From Arthrobacter liuii (GTDB lineage: Bacteria; Actinomycetota; Actinomycetes; Actinomycetales; Micrococcaceae), in contig NZ_BMFW01000002.1 of NCBI RefSeq assembly GCF_014639275.1, positions 487 to 64,486 on the forward strand: DNA of 64,000 nt. The letters run 5' to 3'. Positions 34,509-41,949 of the stretch are shown here, one piece after another. Both the position numbers and the translations under genes were made by a program. Positions within the stretch are counted from its first letter, which is position 1. Each line of letters begins with the position of its first letter. Under the pieces are notes generated by a model, which did no database searches, was not told the DNA's origin, and worked only from the letters and a program-made list of their open reading frames with translations.

Positions 34509-36245
34509 CTATTTGGCGAGGTCATAGGAGTCGACGACGGCGAGGCTCACCGGGAACTCGACGGGGATTGGGCCGAACAACAGTTCCTTCGCTGCCGCGG
34601 CTGATTCCTCGATGGCCTCGATGCAGGCGTCGACCCTGTTGGACGGTGCATGCACCATCACTTCGTCGTGCAGGAAGAAGACCAATTCGGCCCGCACGGG
34701 GCCGCCGCTCCCGGCGGTTCCTGCCGTCCGCAAGGTGCGCAGCCGCCGTCGTAATTCCGCAAGCCAGCACGCCGCCCAGTCCGCGGCCGAGCCCTGGACC
34801 ACGAAGTTCCGGGTGAAACGCCCCCTTGACCGGGCGATGGACTCGGCCCGGCGCTGCTCCTCCGCCGTGGTGGAGCGCTGGCTCAGGAACCAGCGTTCCG
34901 ACGGTGGAGGGCTGCTGCGGCCCAGCCTGGTTGTCACTGTCCCGCCGGCTTCGCCCGACCGCGCCGCGCGCTCCACAAAGTCGACGGCACGCGGATAGGT
35001 GCGTGCCAGCTGCGGCATCAGGCGGCCTGCCTCGCCGGAGGTGGCGCCGTACATCGCGCCCAGGAGGGCCATTTTCGCTTTCGCCCGATCCCCGCCAAAG
35101 CCCTTGGCAGCGATGCCGGCGTAGAGGTCCTGGTCCCTGGCGGCCTCCGCCATGGAGGAGTCCTGCGCCAAGGCGACCAGGACCCGCGGTTCCAGCTGCG
35201 AGGCGTCCGCGACGATGAGCTTGTGGCCTGCCTCGGCGTGCACCGCGCCGCGGACCTGGCGCGGGATCTGCAGCGCGCCGCCGCCACGGGACGCCCAGCG
35301 GCCCGAAACCACGCCGCCCACCACGTATTCGGGGCGGAACCGGCCGCCGTCCACCCAGGCGTCCAGCCAGGACCACCCGTTGGCCGTGTGCAGGCGGGAG
35401 AGCTTCTTGTATTCCAGCAGCGGCTCGATGGCGGGGTGGCTGGACTCCCTCAGCTCCCATTTCCGGGTGCTCTTCACCTCGATTCCGTTACGGTGCAGGG
35501 CACGCATCAGGTCCTGCGGCGAGTCCGGGTTGAGCGCAGGGGAGTTAAGAAGGGCGCGCAGTTCCGCGGCCAACGCCTCCAGTTTCTGCGGCCGCTGGCC
35601 GGCGGGCGGCCGGGGACCCAGGTGGTTGGCCAGTATTTGTTCGTGCAGGTCCTCCCGCCACGGGACGCCGGCATGCTGCATCTCGGCGGCCACCATGGCG
35701 GCGGCGGACTCCGCCGCGAGCAGCAGCTGCAGACGGCTCCGGCGGTTCTCCTCCGGACCCACCTCCGCCAGTGCGCCCTGCTGGGCCGCGTATTCGGACT
35801 GAAGGTCCGCAAGGGCAACACCCGATGGCGTGGCGCCAGTTGGTTCCTCGAACAGTGCGGCCTGGTCCGCCGGGGGACGGGGCGGCAGCAGTGCCTTCGG
35901 GGGAAGCAGGGGATCTTCCACCGGGACCCTGTCGGTGTTCCTGGCGTACGCGGTGTGGGCACTGAACTGCGAAAAGGCCAGGATGTTGCCGCAAAGAGTG
36001 AGGTCATAACAGCGTTCCACCTCCACGCCTGAGGCGAGCAGCGCGGGGTACCAGTCCTGGGTCCGGTGCCAGATCCAGCGGGGCGGCTGGCCGCCGGGGC
36101 GCTTGGCTTCCAGTTCACGGACGACGGCGGCAAGGTCGCTCAGTGCCACCAAAGTGGGTTCAGGGTTGGCCGGCCGGGCGTGGCCGGCCTGCATCAGTTC
36201 CTGCACGGCCGCGCCACGGGGGTGGGCGGCGAGCAGCAGGTACAT
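34509..36245 (-). CDS. Family A DNA polymerase with degenerate 3'-5' exonuclease region, no 5' nuclease
   Basis: 578 residues, well short of full Pol I (about 900), because the N-terminal flap-nuclease domain is absent. The C-terminal half holds the polymerase motifs: A, VADASQLEPRVLVALAQD; B, RAKAKMALLGAMYGATSG; C, FFLHDEVMVHAP. The N-terminal 200 residues correspond to a diverged exonuclease-like domain. Actinobacteria often carry this 'bifunctional 3'-5' exonuclease/DNA polymerase' in addition to PolA. A role in repair or bypass is inferred. ATG 36245 chosen by the motif MYLLLAAHPRGAA. Confidence 0.85.
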   Translation of the reverse strand: MYLLLAAHPRGAAVQELMQAGHARPANPEPTLVALSDLAAVVRELEAKRPGGQPPRWIWHRTQDWYPALLASGVEVERCYDLTLCGNILAFSQFSAHTAYARNTDRVPVEDPLLPPKALLPPRPPADQAALFEEPTGATPSGVALADLQSEYAAQQGALAEVGPEENRRSRLQLLLAAESAAAMVAAEMQHAGVPWREDLHEQILANHLGPRPPAGQRPQKLEALAAELRALLNSPALNPDSPQDLMRALHRNGIEVKSTRKWELRESSHPAIEPLLEYKKLSRLHTANGWSWLDAWVDGGRFRPEYVVGGVVSGRWASRGGGALQIPRQVRGAVHAEAGHKLIVADASQLEPRVLVALAQDSSMAEAARDQDLYAGIAAKGFGGDRAKAKMALLGAMYGATSGEAGRLMPQLARTYPRAVDFVERAARSGEAGGTVTTRLGRSSPPPSERWFLSQRSTTAEEQRRAESIARSRGRFTRNFVVQGSAADWAACWLAELRRRLRTLRTAGTAGSGGPVRAELVFFLHDEVMVHAPSNRVDACIEAIEESAAAAKELLFGPIPVEFPVSLAVVDSYDLAK

Positions 36246-36346
36246 GCTCCCATTGTGCCCTGCTGCCGGAGCCGGCCAGGTCCGGGTTGTCCACATACGG
36301 CACTTGCTCCCTTAACTGTGCTAGGCAGCGGCGGCACATTGGCTCC

Positions 36347-37624
36347 ATGAGCAGGCACCAGCTGAATGCATCCCCGCCCGGGCAGGAACACTCCGGAGGT
36401 TCCTCCTGGCGGCCACCGGACGCGGCATCGCTATCCCGTGGGAGCCTTGAGGCGGACAGTGCCGCCGCGTCCGCTGCGCCGTGGCTGCCGGACGCTGCAG
36501 TGCCACATGATCCCGGGACTTCTGGTCCGGCGGCGGGTGGTTCAGGGACGGGTGGTTCGGTGCCGGCGGGGCCGGGCGAGGTCCTGTTGGTCACCTCGTC
36601 CGGCGTTCTCCGCGCCGAAGTGGAGCGCATCGTGGCCGCCGCCGGGGCTGACCTGCACGTAGTCCCCGATGCAGTGGAGGGTGGACGCTACTGGGATGCT
36701 GCCGCTGCCGTCCTGGTGGGCAGTGACATCAGGGAGCTGCCGCCGCGGCGCCGCACACCCGCGGTCATGGTGGGCCTCGATGGCGAAGGGGACAGTCTTT
36801 GGCACCTTGCCGCTGCCCTGGGTGCCGAACGTGTTGCGGTGCTGCCCGATGCCGCCGCGTGGCTGGCGGACCATCTCAGCCGTTCGCGCTCGCCGGGTCC
36901 TGGCGGACTGGTCCTTGGCATTACCGGCGGCTGCGGCGGGGCCGGGTCCACCACTGCGGCCATCTGGATCGCGCAGGCCGCGGCAGGGCTGGGGGCGCGG
37001 GTCCTGCTGGTTGACGGAGACCCCTGGGGAGGAGGCCTGGAGCTGGCGCTCGCAGCCGAGGAAAATCCCGGCCTCCGCTGGCCCGACCTTGCCGAGGCCA
37101 GGGGAAGCATCGACCCCCTGCAGCTCTCGGATTCCCTGCCCGTGGCCGGAGGCTTCTCCTTCCTGTCCTGGCCTGCCACCCGGGAGCAGCCGCTTCCTGT
37201 CGCTGCTGCTGCCGCGGCGGGCGTGCTTGACGCTGCCCGACGCGGCTACGAGCTGGTTGTGGTCGATGTGGGAAGGGGTGCGGAGCCGCTCCGCACGGTG
37301 GCATGGGACTGCGACCGGATCCTGGTGGTGGTGCCGGCGCAGCTGAAAGCAGCAGTGGCCGCGGTGCGCCTCCTGCAGGAGCTTCCACCGGTGGAGGCGG
37401 CGCTGTTGGTGCGGGGGCGGCCCGGAGCGGCGCTGGACAGCGCCCTGATCGCTGACGCCGTAGGGCTGCCGGTGCACGGCCGCATACCCGAACTGCGGGC
37501 CGTCACGGGAGCCATGGAGTCCGGCCGCCTGCTCGACCTCGGGAAGCGGCGGACCATCCGGCACTTCGGCGCCACGGTGCTCGATTGGCTCGGAGAAGAC
37601 CTGCAGGCGGGGGATGTGGCATGA
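36347..37624 (+). CDS. CpaE/Ssd-like ATPase of the Tad locus
   Basis: 425 residues. A Pro/Gly/Ser-rich N terminus (1-75) and a receiver-like region (about 78-170) precede a ParA/MinD-type ATPase (about 180-425). The Walker A loop is deviant (GGCGGAGSTTAAIW): the usual lysines are missing, as in the actinobacterial 'helicase/secretion neighbourhood CpaE-like' family and mycobacterial Ssd. VLLVDGDPWGGGLEL and VVVDVGRG follow. It probably positions the Tad machine at the cell membrane. First gene of the operon; tadA starts inside its stop codon. Confidence 0.85.
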   Translation: MSRHQLNASPPGQEHSGGSSWRPPDAASLSRGSLEADSAAASAAPWLPDAAVPHDPGTSGPAAGGSGTGGSVPAGPGEVLLVTSSGVLRAEVERIVAAAGADLHVVPDAVEGGRYWDAAAAVLVGSDIRELPPRRRTPAVMVGLDGEGDSLWHLAAALGAERVAVLPDAAAWLADHLSRSRSPGPGGLVLGITGGCGGAGSTTAAIWIAQAAAGLGARVLLVDGDPWGGGLELALAAEENPGLRWPDLAEARGSIDPLQLSDSLPVAGGFSFLSWPATREQPLPVAAAAAAGVLDAARRGYELVVVDVGRGAEPLRTVAWDCDRILVVVPAQLKAAVAAVRLLQELPPVEAALLVRGRPGAALDSALIADAVGLPVHGRIPELRAVTGAMESGRLLDLGKRRTIRHFGATVLDWLGEDLQAGDVA

Positions 37625-38925
37625 GGCGGGCGCCGGGTATTCCGCCAGCTCCGCCCCGTGAAACTGGCAGCGCAGCTGGTGCGGGAAGCCAGGACGCGCG
37701 GCGCAGCGCCCGGATCCTGGAAGCGGGCCAGGCCGGCCGCCAGTTCCGACGCCGGGACGCTGCAGGAACTGGCAGGACCGTCGACTCCGGGCTGCTGGAA
37801 TCCGTCCGCGAGTCGATGATGGCCGAGGCGGGAGCCGTAACGCCTTCGCGTGTGGCCGCCGCCGTGCAGGCTACTGGCAAGCTGTTGGGCACCGCCGGAT
37901 CGCTTGCCGCGGTGGAGCGGATCAGCGCCGAGCTCAACGGACTGGGGCCGCTGCAGGAGCTCACCCGGGACCCTGCCGTAACAGACATCTTCGTCAACGC
38001 GCCCGATTCCGTTTGGGTGGACCGCGGCCGGGGCATTGAGCGCGTTCGTATCCTGTTCGATGGCGAGGCCCAGTTGCGGGCCCTGGCCTGCAGGCTTGTG
38101 GCCGCCGGCGGCCGGCGCCTCGATGACGGTTCACCGTGTGTCGATGTCAGGCTCGCCGGCGGCTACCGTGTCCACGCCGTGTTGCCGCCGGTCTCCACAT
38201 CCGGGACGCTGCTGAGCGTCCGGATCCGCAGGGAGCGGGTTTTCAGCATGGCGGAGCTGCGCTTGTCCGGCATGTTCGGCGCGGGAGTGCAGGCGGTGCT
38301 GGAGAGCATTGTGGACAGGAGGTTAAGCTTCCTGATCAGCGGTGCCACGGGTTCCGGGAAGACCACGCTGCTGTCCACCCTGCTGGGCCTGTGTTCGGCG
38401 GAGGAACGGCTGGTCCTGATCGAGGATGCGTCCGAACTGAACCCTGTCCACCCCCACGTTGTCGCTTTGGAATCACGCCACGGGAACCTTGAGGGCGGCG
38501 GAGCTGTGGACCTGGGGGAACTCGTCCGGCAGGCGCTCCGCATGCGCCCGGACAGGTTGGTGGTGGGGGAATGCCGGGGTGCCGAGGTGCGCGAGCTCCT
38601 CACCGCGATGAATACCGGGCACAGCGGAGGCGGAGGCACCATCCACGCCAACACGGCAGCCGCCGTCCCGGCAAGGCTCAACGCCCTTGGCGCGCTCGCC
38701 GGGCTCGGTCCCGACGCCGTGCAACTGCAGGCTGCCAGCGCCCTTGATGTTGTCATCCATGTCGGCAGGACACCGCGGGGCAGGGAAGTGCTGTGCGTTG
38801 GACTCATTGGCCAGGGCCCGGAAGGACTGACCGTGGAGCCGGCCATTGGGGAATCAGGTGTTCCGGGCGCCGCATGGCCTGCGCTGGCAGCCCGCCTGGG
38901 GATGGACTCCGGGGGCATCCTGTGA
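37621..38925 (+). CDS. tadA: TadA-type secretion ATPase
   Basis: 434 residues. CpaF/TadA family ATPase that powers Flp-pilus assembly. Walker A GATGSGKTTLLSTL (about 241-254), the Asp box ERLVLIEDASEL, Walker B MRPDRLVVGECRGAEV and the His box TGHSGGGGTIHAN are all present, so it should be active. ATGA overlap with the CpaE-like gene upstream and GTGA overlap with tadB downstream. Confidence 0.92.
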   Translation: MRRAPGIPPAPPRETGSAAGAGSQDARRSARILEAGQAGRQFRRRDAAGTGRTVDSGLLESVRESMMAEAGAVTPSRVAAAVQATGKLLGTAGSLAAVERISAELNGLGPLQELTRDPAVTDIFVNAPDSVWVDRGRGIERVRILFDGEAQLRALACRLVAAGGRRLDDGSPCVDVRLAGGYRVHAVLPPVSTSGTLLSVRIRRERVFSMAELRLSGMFGAGVQAVLESIVDRRLSFLISGATGSGKTTLLSTLLGLCSAEERLVLIEDASELNPVHPHVVALESRHGNLEGGGAVDLGELVRQALRMRPDRLVVGECRGAEVRELLTAMNTGHSGGGGTIHANTAAAVPARLNALGALAGLGPDAVQLQAASALDVVIHVGRTPRGREVLCVGLIGQGPEGLTVEPAIGESGVPGAAWPALAARLGMDSGGIL

Positions 38926-39722
38926 TCCTCGTCTTCACTATGGTTCTGTGCGGAGCAGTGCTGTTGCTCCTCAAGCCGCCCTTGAACGCTGTTTCCAGGT
39001 TGCGCGCGGCAACCGGCAGGAGCACGAAGGCGCCACGTTCGGGGAAGGATTGGACACTGCCGTGGCGCCGACCGGCAGGCGGGAGCGCGTCAAGGGCGCG
39101 GGGGCGGGGCGTGGCCCTGGTGGTGCAGCAGTTGGCGGCGCTGCTCCGGGGCGGACGGACGCCCGGGCGGCTGTGGGACGAGCTGTGGACCGTATACGGC
39201 AACCCGGGTGAAAATGGGCAGCAGCTTGAAGGGGCACGCGCGCCCGGGACAGGGCTGTCAGAAGGTTCAACTGCGGTGCTGGCATCCGCGCGGGCGGCTG
39301 CGGCTACCGGTGCTCCCGTTTCGGCGGCCATCCGGCGTGCGGTCTCCATGGCGTTCCCACCCCGGGACAGGGAGGCAAGGACCTGGACCGAGCTCGCTGC
39401 CTGCTTTGACATCGCAGAAGCCAGCGGGTGTCCGCTGGCCGACGTGCTGACCCGGTTCGCAGCCCAGCTGGAAGCGGAGGATGACGCAGACGCGGCCCGG
39501 GAGACGGCCCTCGCCGGGCCTAAAGCCACGGTCCGCCTCCTGACGTGGCTTCCATTGATGGGTCTTGGACTCGGCGCTGCCCTGGGCGTGGATCCGCTGG
39601 CCACCTTGCTGGGAACACCCCTTGGCCTGGCTGCGTTGGTGGGCGGCGTGGTCCTCACCGCAGCGGGGAGGGCCTGGTCCGCCCGGCTCGTTTCGGCGGC
39701 AGCGGGGGCAGGAGCACCATGA
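38922..39722 (+). CDS. tadB: TadB-like inner-membrane platform protein (T2SF domain)
   Basis: 266 residues. An N-terminal membrane segment (VILVFTMVLCGAVLLLL), a soluble T2SF helical bundle with VALVVQQLAALLRGGRTPGR and two C-terminal membrane helices (about 215-260). It would form the platform with TadC. It starts with GTG inside the tadA stop. The first half is Arg/Gly-rich and poorly conserved. Confidence 0.82.
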   Translation: MILVFTMVLCGAVLLLLKPPLNAVSRLRAATGRSTKAPRSGKDWTLPWRRPAGGSASRARGRGVALVVQQLAALLRGGRTPGRLWDELWTVYGNPGENGQQLEGARAPGTGLSEGSTAVLASARAAAATGAPVSAAIRRAVSMAFPPRDREARTWTELAACFDIAEASGCPLADVLTRFAAQLEAEDDADAARETALAGPKATVRLLTWLPLMGLGLGAALGVDPLATLLGTPLGLAALVGGVVLTAAGRAWSARLVSAAAGAGAP

Positions 39723-40327
39723 CACTGGGTTGGACCCCGGGACTTGCAGTGTTCCTGCTGTTCGCATCAGGCGTCTGGCTTGCCTGTTCCGGCCATGGCC
39801 TTTCGCGTCAACGGCTGCGGCACGTGCTTCCTGCCGGTTCAAGGGCAAAGGAGGGTGCCGCCGCCGAGGGGCCTGCCGGGAGCCGCGGAAGAGGCTTGAA
39901 GGATACCGCCATGATGCTCGAACTCGTGGCGGCGATGCTCGACGCTGGAGCCGGAATCGGGCGTTCCCTTGAGCTTGTGGCGGCCTCCGCCGCGCCCCGG
40001 TACAGGGACACCCTGCGGCCGGTGGTCTCTGCGCTGGCCATTGGCGCCGACTGGGAAACAGCATGGCGCAGCTCCGCCGTCCGCCTCCCGGAAATCCTGG
40101 AGCTCCGGGACGCCCTTGGCTTCGCCGCGGTCACCGGCGCACCGTCTTCCGCGATCCTCTACGCCCAGGCCGCAAGGCTCCGCAGGGAACGGTTCCGGGC
40201 AGCGGAAAAGAGGGCCGCTTCGCTCGGGGTGAAGCTGGTAATTCCGCTGGGCCTGTGCTCGCTGCCTGCCTTTATCTGCCTCGGCGTCGTGCCGGTACTG
40301 CTGGCACTGGTGCCATCCGGGTCCTAG
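39719..40327 (+). CDS. tadC: TadC-like inner-membrane platform protein (T2SF domain)
   Basis: 202 residues. An N-terminal membrane helix, then the T2SF bundle (MMLELVAAMLDAGAGIGRSL; VKLVIPLGLCSLPAFICLGV) ending in a membrane helix. ATGA overlap with tadB. A 222-bp gap with TTCCTCCAC repeats separates it from the pilin-like gene. Confidence 0.85.
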   Translation: MTLGWTPGLAVFLLFASGVWLACSGHGLSRQRLRHVLPAGSRAKEGAAAEGPAGSRGRGLKDTAMMLELVAAMLDAGAGIGRSLELVAASAAPRYRDTLRPVVSALAIGADWETAWRSSAVRLPEILELRDALGFAAVTGAPSSAILYAQAARLRRERFRAAEKRAASLGVKLVIPLGLCSLPAFICLGVVPVLLALVPSGS

Positions 40328-40334
40328 CGATTCC

Positions 40335-40432
40335 TTCCTCCACCCTGCGAATCGCTCCGCCCCGGACCTTTCCTCCACCATGGTCTTTTCCTCCACTGGT
40401 CCCTTTCTCCACCCGATGATCCCTTCCTCCAC
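40335..40432. repeat. Five irregular copies of TTCCTCCAC between tadC and the pilin-like gene
   Basis: TTCCTCCAC occurs at 40335, 40370, 40388 and 40424, with the variant TTTCTCCAC at 40404, spaced 16-35 bp apart. On the minus strand it reads GTGGAGGAA, a Shine-Dalgarno-like sequence. The unit is too irregular for a simple satellite. It may bind a protein or shape the mRNA leader of the pilin; function unknown. Confidence 0.6.
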
Positions 40433-40549
40433 AGCGCGGGAGCGGCCCACCTTTTCCACTTAGCGCACCCCCTCCCTTACCGGCTTGAATGCGGCCGGGA
40501 AGAGTCAAGACAGCCGGTGATTCCACCGGCAGCAACGAAAGGAAATGAG

Positions 40550-40951
40550 ATGTCCATGAACCACCGCCGCAGCATTTACTCCGCCGGAACGTCAGCGCTC
40601 GCCGCTTCCAGGCAGAGGCCCACGGGACGGGACGGCAGCCCGCGCAGGACCGGCGGCGCCCCGTACGTTTCTGCCCCTGCATCATCCGTCCTGGACTCGG
40701 CTGCCACAAACGCATCCGTCCCGCTGCCCGACAACGTGGTGGAGCTCTACCCCCGTTCCGGCAGCGCCCCGTCCCCGGCCCGGCGAAGCGCAAGGCTGCT
40801 GGGATCAGAGGCCGGCATGGCCACTGCGGAATACGCCATCGCTACCCTGGCGGCTGTCGGATTTGCTGGGCTTCTCGTGTTCATCCTCCGCAGCGACGAG
40901 GTGCGCGGCTTCCTGCTCAACCTCATCCGAACCGCCCTGGCACTCCCGTGA
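40550..40951 (+). CDS. Flp pilin-like protein (DUF4244) with a very long leader
   Basis: 133 residues. The C-terminal part is a Flp-type prepilin: cleavage after G89 would give M-A-T-A-E-Y, with the Glu+5/Tyr+6 pair diagnostic of Flp pilins, then a hydrophobic helix (AIATLAAVGFAGLLVFIL). The mature protein would be only 44 residues. The 89-residue basic, Ser/Pro-rich leader is far longer than the usual leader of under 30. ATG 40550 (MSMNHRR) has AAAGGAA upstream; ATG 40556 is also possible. tadE overlaps its stop. Confidence 0.85.
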   Translation: MSMNHRRSIYSAGTSALAASRQRPTGRDGSPRRTGGAPYVSAPASSVLDSAATNASVPLPDNVVELYPRSGSAPSPARRSARLLGSEAGMATAEYAIATLAAVGFAGLLVFILRSDEVRGFLLNLIRTALALP

Positions 40952-41448
40952 GGCAGGCGGCGGGCATGCCGCCTCCCAGGGCACCCAATGAAGCATCAGC
41001 AACCGGCAACACTGCCTGCAGCAAAGGGGACCAGGGAACAGCAGATGGAGCCTCGGACGCCCGGGGCACCGTGACAGCAGAGTTCGCCGTTGCACTGCCT
41101 GCCGTGCTGGCACTGCTGGCCATGCTGCTTGCCGGGGCCGCCGCGGGCATGACGCAGCTGCGCATCGAGGAGGGGGCCCGTGCCGGTGCCAGGGCCTTGG
41201 CCCGCGGCGACGACCCCGCAGCGGTGGAACGGACAGTCCGGACGCTTGCCGGCGGCTCGGCGGCCGCGTCAGTTGCTGCCGACGGCGAGTGGTTCAGCGT
41301 CACAGTCACTGACCACGTGCCCGGGCCCCTGGGGGCCTCGATCCCGTGGACCCTCACCGCACGTGCGTCAACACGGAGCGAGACAGCGGGGACCGGGGCT
41401 GCCAGCGGCGTTGGTAGCGCCTTGGCCGACCGCAGGGGCCTCAAATGA
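40948..41448 (+). CDS. tadE: TadE-like pseudopilin
   Basis: 166 residues. After a 40-residue polar leader comes ARG-TVTAEFAVALPAVLALLAMLLAG-type sequence: cleavage after G40 leaves Glu at +5 and Phe at +6, the prepilin-peptidase pattern, then one membrane helix and a soluble domain (about 75-150). It is expected to be a minor pilin or assembly factor. GTGA overlap with the pilin-like gene and ATGA overlap with the next gene. Confidence 0.87.
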   Translation: MRQAAGMPPPRAPNEASATGNTACSKGDQGTADGASDARGTVTAEFAVALPAVLALLAMLLAGAAAGMTQLRIEEGARAGARALARGDDPAAVERTVRTLAGGSAAASVAADGEWFSVTVTDHVPGPLGASIPWTLTARASTRSETAGTGAASGVGSALADRRGLK

Positions 41449-41927
41449 TGGAGGAAGTCGAGGTGCGGCATCATGCCGGTAGACGCCAGCCTGGCATGGA
41501 GCCGCTCCATCCGCGGGGCAGGTGGGGCCACCCCAGGGTCCGGTGGCCCCACGCTGCTGCCGGGCATCCCGGGCGGGGCACAGGGGATCACCCCGAGCGC
41601 GGCTCGGGGACGGTCCTGGCCGCAGGACTGGCACTGGTGGTCATGACGGCTATGGCGGTCATGCTCCTGCTGGCCCAGTCGGCCGTGCTCGCAAGCAGGG
41701 CGGCAGCGGCTGCGGACCTGGCGGCCCTTGCCGCTGCGGATGCCCTTCGCGGCATCACCACGGGTGACCCTTGCACCGTCGCGGCCGAAGTGGCAGCCCG
41801 CCACGCGGCCACCGTCCTTAGCTGCTCGGAAGGCCCGGCACAGACTGTTGAGGTGCGGACCGGGCTCCGCGAGCGTTCGCTGCTGGGAGCAGCAACCGGA
41901 CATGCCCGGGCAGGGCCTCCGCCATAG
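41445..41927 (+). CDS. TadG-like / 'helicase-secretion neighbourhood TadE-like' protein
   Basis: 160 residues. A His/Arg/Pro-rich N terminus (1-53) is followed by ERGSG-TVLAAGLALVVMTAMAVMLL, a helix like the one in Rv3654c-type proteins. The glutamate at +5 after the glycine is replaced by alanine, so prepilin-peptidase processing is doubtful. A short soluble tail contains two Cys. Last gene of the Tad operon; it converges on the helicase gene 22 bp away. Confidence 0.78.
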   Translation: MMEEVEVRHHAGRRQPGMEPLHPRGRWGHPRVRWPHAAAGHPGRGTGDHPERGSGTVLAAGLALVVMTAMAVMLLLAQSAVLASRAAAAADLAALAAADALRGITTGDPCTVAAEVAARHAATVLSCSEGPAQTVEVRTGLRERSLLGAATGHARAGPPP

Positions 41928-41949
41928 AGTTGACGGCTTCGAACAATAG

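Noticed and set aside
39839..40459. A minus-strand frame with repeated VEE/WRK units opposite the TTCCTCCAC array
   Set aside because: The apparent protein repeats arise from the DNA array; the frame extends into antisense tadC and has no homology-like features.
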